Shown here piece after piece: positions 6,999-8,256 of a stretch of 8,256 nt of DNA (positions within the stretch are counted from its first letter, which is position 1; each line of letters starts with the position of its first letter). Below the pieces are notes generated by a model, which searched no databases, had not been told where the DNA came from, and saw only the letters and a program-made list of their open reading frames with translations. Source of the DNA: Robiginitomaculum sp. (lineage in GTDB: Bacteria > Pseudomonadota > Alphaproteobacteria > Caulobacterales > Maricaulaceae); contig NVVO01000001.1 of NCBI GenBank assembly GCA_002733385.1, positions 109,449-117,704 of the forward strand, given 5' to 3'. A program made the position numbers and the translations under genes.

Positions 6999-7136
6999 AT
7001 GGACAAAATAATCTTATTAGGATCGGTACCGAGCGAAGCGAGGCAAGGGCGACCGCCCGTCGGCGCTAGTGCGCCGCGCCCGCGCAGGCGTGCGCTTTTT
7101 GCGCACTGCCGTGAGCGAAATAAAATGGAGAGTTAA
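6999..7136 (+). CDS. Repeat-borne small frame, 45 codons; expression uncertain
   Basis: Repeat copy 2 contains an open frame from ATG 6999 to TAA 7134-7136. A GGAG lies at 6989-6992, spaced 6 bases, and the stop is one base before the E2 ATG. The product would begin MDKIILLGS and continue with an arginine- and proline-rich stretch ending NKMES. I recognise no family. Because the sequence is the palindromic repeat itself, the composition follows from the hairpins rather than from evident protein selection. It could be translated simply to carry ribosomes to E2, or it could be an accident of the repeat, whose first copy is closed by a stop. Confidence 0.3.
   Translation: MDKIILLGSVPSEARQGRPPVGASAPRPRRRALFAHCRERNKMES
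7061..7106 (+). repeat. Repeat copy 2 hairpins
   Basis: Hairpin 1 is a perfect 6-bp stem CGGCGC (7061-7066), loop TAGT, GCGCCG (7071-7076). Hairpin 2 is GTGCGC (7090-7095), loop TTTTT, GCGCAC (7101-7106), and it extends by GGC/GCC with one bulged T. The T5 is in the loop, not after the stem, so this is not a standard terminator. The stems lie 20-80 bases before the E2 ribosome binding site and could affect mRNA decay or translation. Confidence 0.7.
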
Positions 7137-7137
7137 G

Positions 7138-8256
7138 ATGGGTCAGTATATTTTTAAAATGCCAGACATTGGCGAGGGTGTCACCGAAGCGGAAATCACC
7201 GAGTGGCATGTCAAGGTCGGTGATAAAGTCGAAGAAGATGATCCGGTTTGTGATGCCATGACCGACAAGGCGACGGTCGAGCTGACCGCGCCCGCCACTG
7301 GTGTGGTGACATCCATCGGTTGTGCGGCCGGCGAGATTATGGCCATTGGCGGTGATTTGATCATTTTCAAAACCGACGGTAATGTAGAAAGTCCAATCCC
7401 GACACCCATTAAAATGGAAGCACCAAAAGCGGAAAAGCCAAAAGCGAAACCGACGGCAAAACCAAAACCTGCGCCGGCACCTGCATTTGTATCTGCGCCG
7501 TCTTCGAAACCTCTGGCGTCTCCGGCTGTACGCCGCCGCGCTGAAGAACAAGATATTGATTTGGCCCTGGTACCTGCGTCCGGTAAAGCCGGGCAGATCA
7601 CCCATAAAGACCTGGACGCCTATGCCAAAGGCGGCGGCTCCGGCTTGCAAAAGTTGACGGGCGGCACCGAAATTAAGGTCACGGGCATGCGCCGGATTAT
7701 TGCCCAGCGCATGTCTGAGAGTAAACGCCGTATTCCGCATTTCTCCTATGTGGAAGCCATTGATATGACCGACATTGAGCGCACCCGTGTGCATCTCAAC
7801 TCTATCAGGGCCGCCCATCAACCCAAGCTGACCCTGATGCCGTTTTTCATGCGGGCTATGGTCAAAGCGGTGAAATTATGGCCCCAGTGCAATGCCACAT
7901 TTGATGATGACGCTAATGATGCCAATGGGGGGGGAGTATCTGGTATAATCACCCAGCACAACCCGGTACATATTGGCATGGCCGCCCAAACCCCAGGTGG
8001 TCTGATGGTACCGGTTATACGCCACGCCGAAAGCCTGGATATCTGGCAGTTGGCAAATGAAATCGCCCGCATTGGTGAGGCGGCTAAAACCGGCAGTATT
8101 GCGCCGGCGGAATTGTCCGGTTCAACCATTTCCTTGACCTCTCTCGGCAAATTGGCAGGCATCATGGCTACCCCGGTGATCAACCGCCCGGAAGTGGCGA
8201 TTTTGTGCCCCAATAAAATTGTCGATACGCCTGTGATTGAGAACGGGCAAATGGTG
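7138..8256 (+). CDS. bkdB: Branched-chain 2-oxoacid dehydrogenase E2 (dihydrolipoyl acyltransferase), 3' end missing
   Basis: Core acyltransferase of the complex: it takes the acyl group from E1 on its lipoyl arm and passes it to CoA. The frame is open to the window edge (373 codons seen). In order: one lipoyl domain (about 1-80; MPDIGEGVTEAEI at 8-20, lipoyl Lys44 in MTDKATVEL), an Ala/Pro/Lys linker (about 82-125), the peripheral subunit-binding domain (about 127-163, SPAVRRRAEEQDIDL and ASGKAGQITHKDLDAY), and the catalytic domain from about 178 (GMRRIIAQRM, PHFSYVEAID, GGLMVPVIRHAE, ATPVINRPEVAIL). The catalytic HxxxDG motif would lie beyond the window. GGAG at 7127-7130 precedes ATG 7138 by 7 bases. 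Its ribosome binding site is the third copy of the repeat junction. An unusual Asp/Asn/Gly-rich stretch at about 257-268 includes an eight-G run (7927-7934). Confidence 0.96.
   Translation, partial: MGQYIFKMPDIGEGVTEAEITEWHVKVGDKVEEDDPVCDAMTDKATVELTAPATGVVTSIGCAAGEIMAIGGDLIIFKTDGNVESPIPTPIKMEAPKAEKPKAKPTAKPKPAPAPAFVSAPSSKPLASPAVRRRAEEQDIDLALVPASGKAGQITHKDLDAYAKGGGSGLQKLTGGTEIKVTGMRRIIAQRMSESKRRIPHFSYVEAIDMTDIERTRVHLNSIRAAHQPKLTLMPFFMRAMVKAVKLWPQCNATFDDDANDANGGGVSGIITQHNPVHIGMAAQTPGGLMVPVIRHAESLDIWQLANEIARIGEAAKTGSIAPAELSGSTISLTSLGKLAGIMATPVINRPEVAILCPNKIVDTPVIENGQMV

Larger units (their letters stand above)
6849..7140 (+). repeat. Tandem 138-base palindromic repeat array between E1 beta and E2
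   Basis: Two direct copies (6849-6986 and 6987-7124) are followed by a 16-base partial third (7125-7140). My hand alignment gives roughly 82% identity over the 122-123 bases following the junction. Each copy starts with a junction module: ATGGAGAATTAAGATG, ATGGAGGATTAGATG and ATGGAGAGTTAAGATG at 6849, 6987 and 7125. The module holds a short gene end, a GGAG ribosome binding site and a start codon. After it come a shared 17-base block TAGGATCGGTACCGAGC (with palindrome TCGGTACCGA), the AAGCGAGGCAAGG stretch, GGG(C/T)GACCGCCC, and two hairpins. The third module is the actual start of the E2 gene. The array probably arose by insertion of a palindromic element at the gene junction and then tandem duplication. 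No transposase is present. Confidence 0.9.

Noticed and set aside
7090..7106. Intrinsic terminator at GTGCGC-TTTTT-GCGCAC before E2
   Set aside because: The T-run is the loop, not downstream of the stem, and termination here would cut E2 from its operon.
7021..7137. Possible longer E2 starting at a GTG within repeat copy 2, since the E2 frame is open back to 7021
   Set aside because: The ATG at 7138 has a well-placed GGAG and gives the standard N-terminus just ahead of the lipoyl domain. Upstream GTG codons lack ribosome sites and would add repeat-coded residues.
6849..7140. CRISPR-like array
   Set aside because: There are only two 138-base copies directly abutting, with no short repeats, no spacers and no cas genes.
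7066..7821. Long minus-strand open frame (251 codons) opposite E2, with a striking Arg/Phe/Trp-rich segment
   Set aside because: It is the antisense shadow of the Ala/Pro/Lys linker and lipoyl domain of E2. The odd composition is explained by reading the linker codons backwards, and no family motif or ribosome site supports it.

Overview
The window looks like a chromosomal segment of an alphaproteobacterium. This rests on protein character: a quinolinate synthase of the long form with HPECPP and RPCNLCPHMKR motifs, and a branched-chain 2-oxoacid dehydrogenase of the Pseudomonas/alphaproteobacterial bkd type divergent from an Lrp-family gene. Base composition is moderate in most genes, with one clearly AT-rich gene. 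The species cannot be named from this sequence.

Layout from left to right. (1) nadA (18-1169, +), the quinolinate synthase of de novo NAD synthesis, overlaps by one base (TGATG) an AT-rich gene (1169-2275, +) for a DUF4268-type protein with an N-terminal PD-(D/E)XK-like nuclease core, probably acquired horizontally. (2) A 448-base gene-free stretch (2276-2723) is packed with inverted repeats and looks like a mosaic of intergenic palindromic elements between convergent genes. (3) On the minus strand lie a CelD/BcsL-type GNAT acyltransferase gene (2724-3869) and, upstream of it, an Lrp/AsnC regulator gene (3939-4433). (4) A 154-base AT-rich divergent promoter region (4434-4587) separates the regulator from the bkd operon. 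(5) The bkd operon runs on the plus strand: E1 alpha (4588-5832), E1 beta (5835-6860), then E2 (7138-8256, cut by the window end).

The bkd genes together encode the complex that oxidatively decarboxylates the 2-oxoacids from valine, leucine and isoleucine to branched acyl-CoAs. The divergent Lrp-type protein is the obvious candidate regulator. E3 (lipoamide dehydrogenase) is not in the window and may lie downstream.

The most unusual structure is between E1 beta and E2. The expected tight gene junction is interrupted by two tandem 138-base copies of a GC-rich palindromic element. Each copy begins with a duplicate of the gene junction (end of E1 beta, ribosome binding site, start codon), and a third copy of that junction starts E2. 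The two copies differ most in a block that forms a 6-bp hairpin in both, with compensatory base changes. The second copy holds a complete 45-codon reading frame ending one base before the E2 start. The element shares a 14-base motif with the 2276-2723 repeat region. It may be a repeat family that inserts at gene junctions while keeping translational coupling, comparable in spirit to Rickettsia palindromic elements; that comparison is inference.
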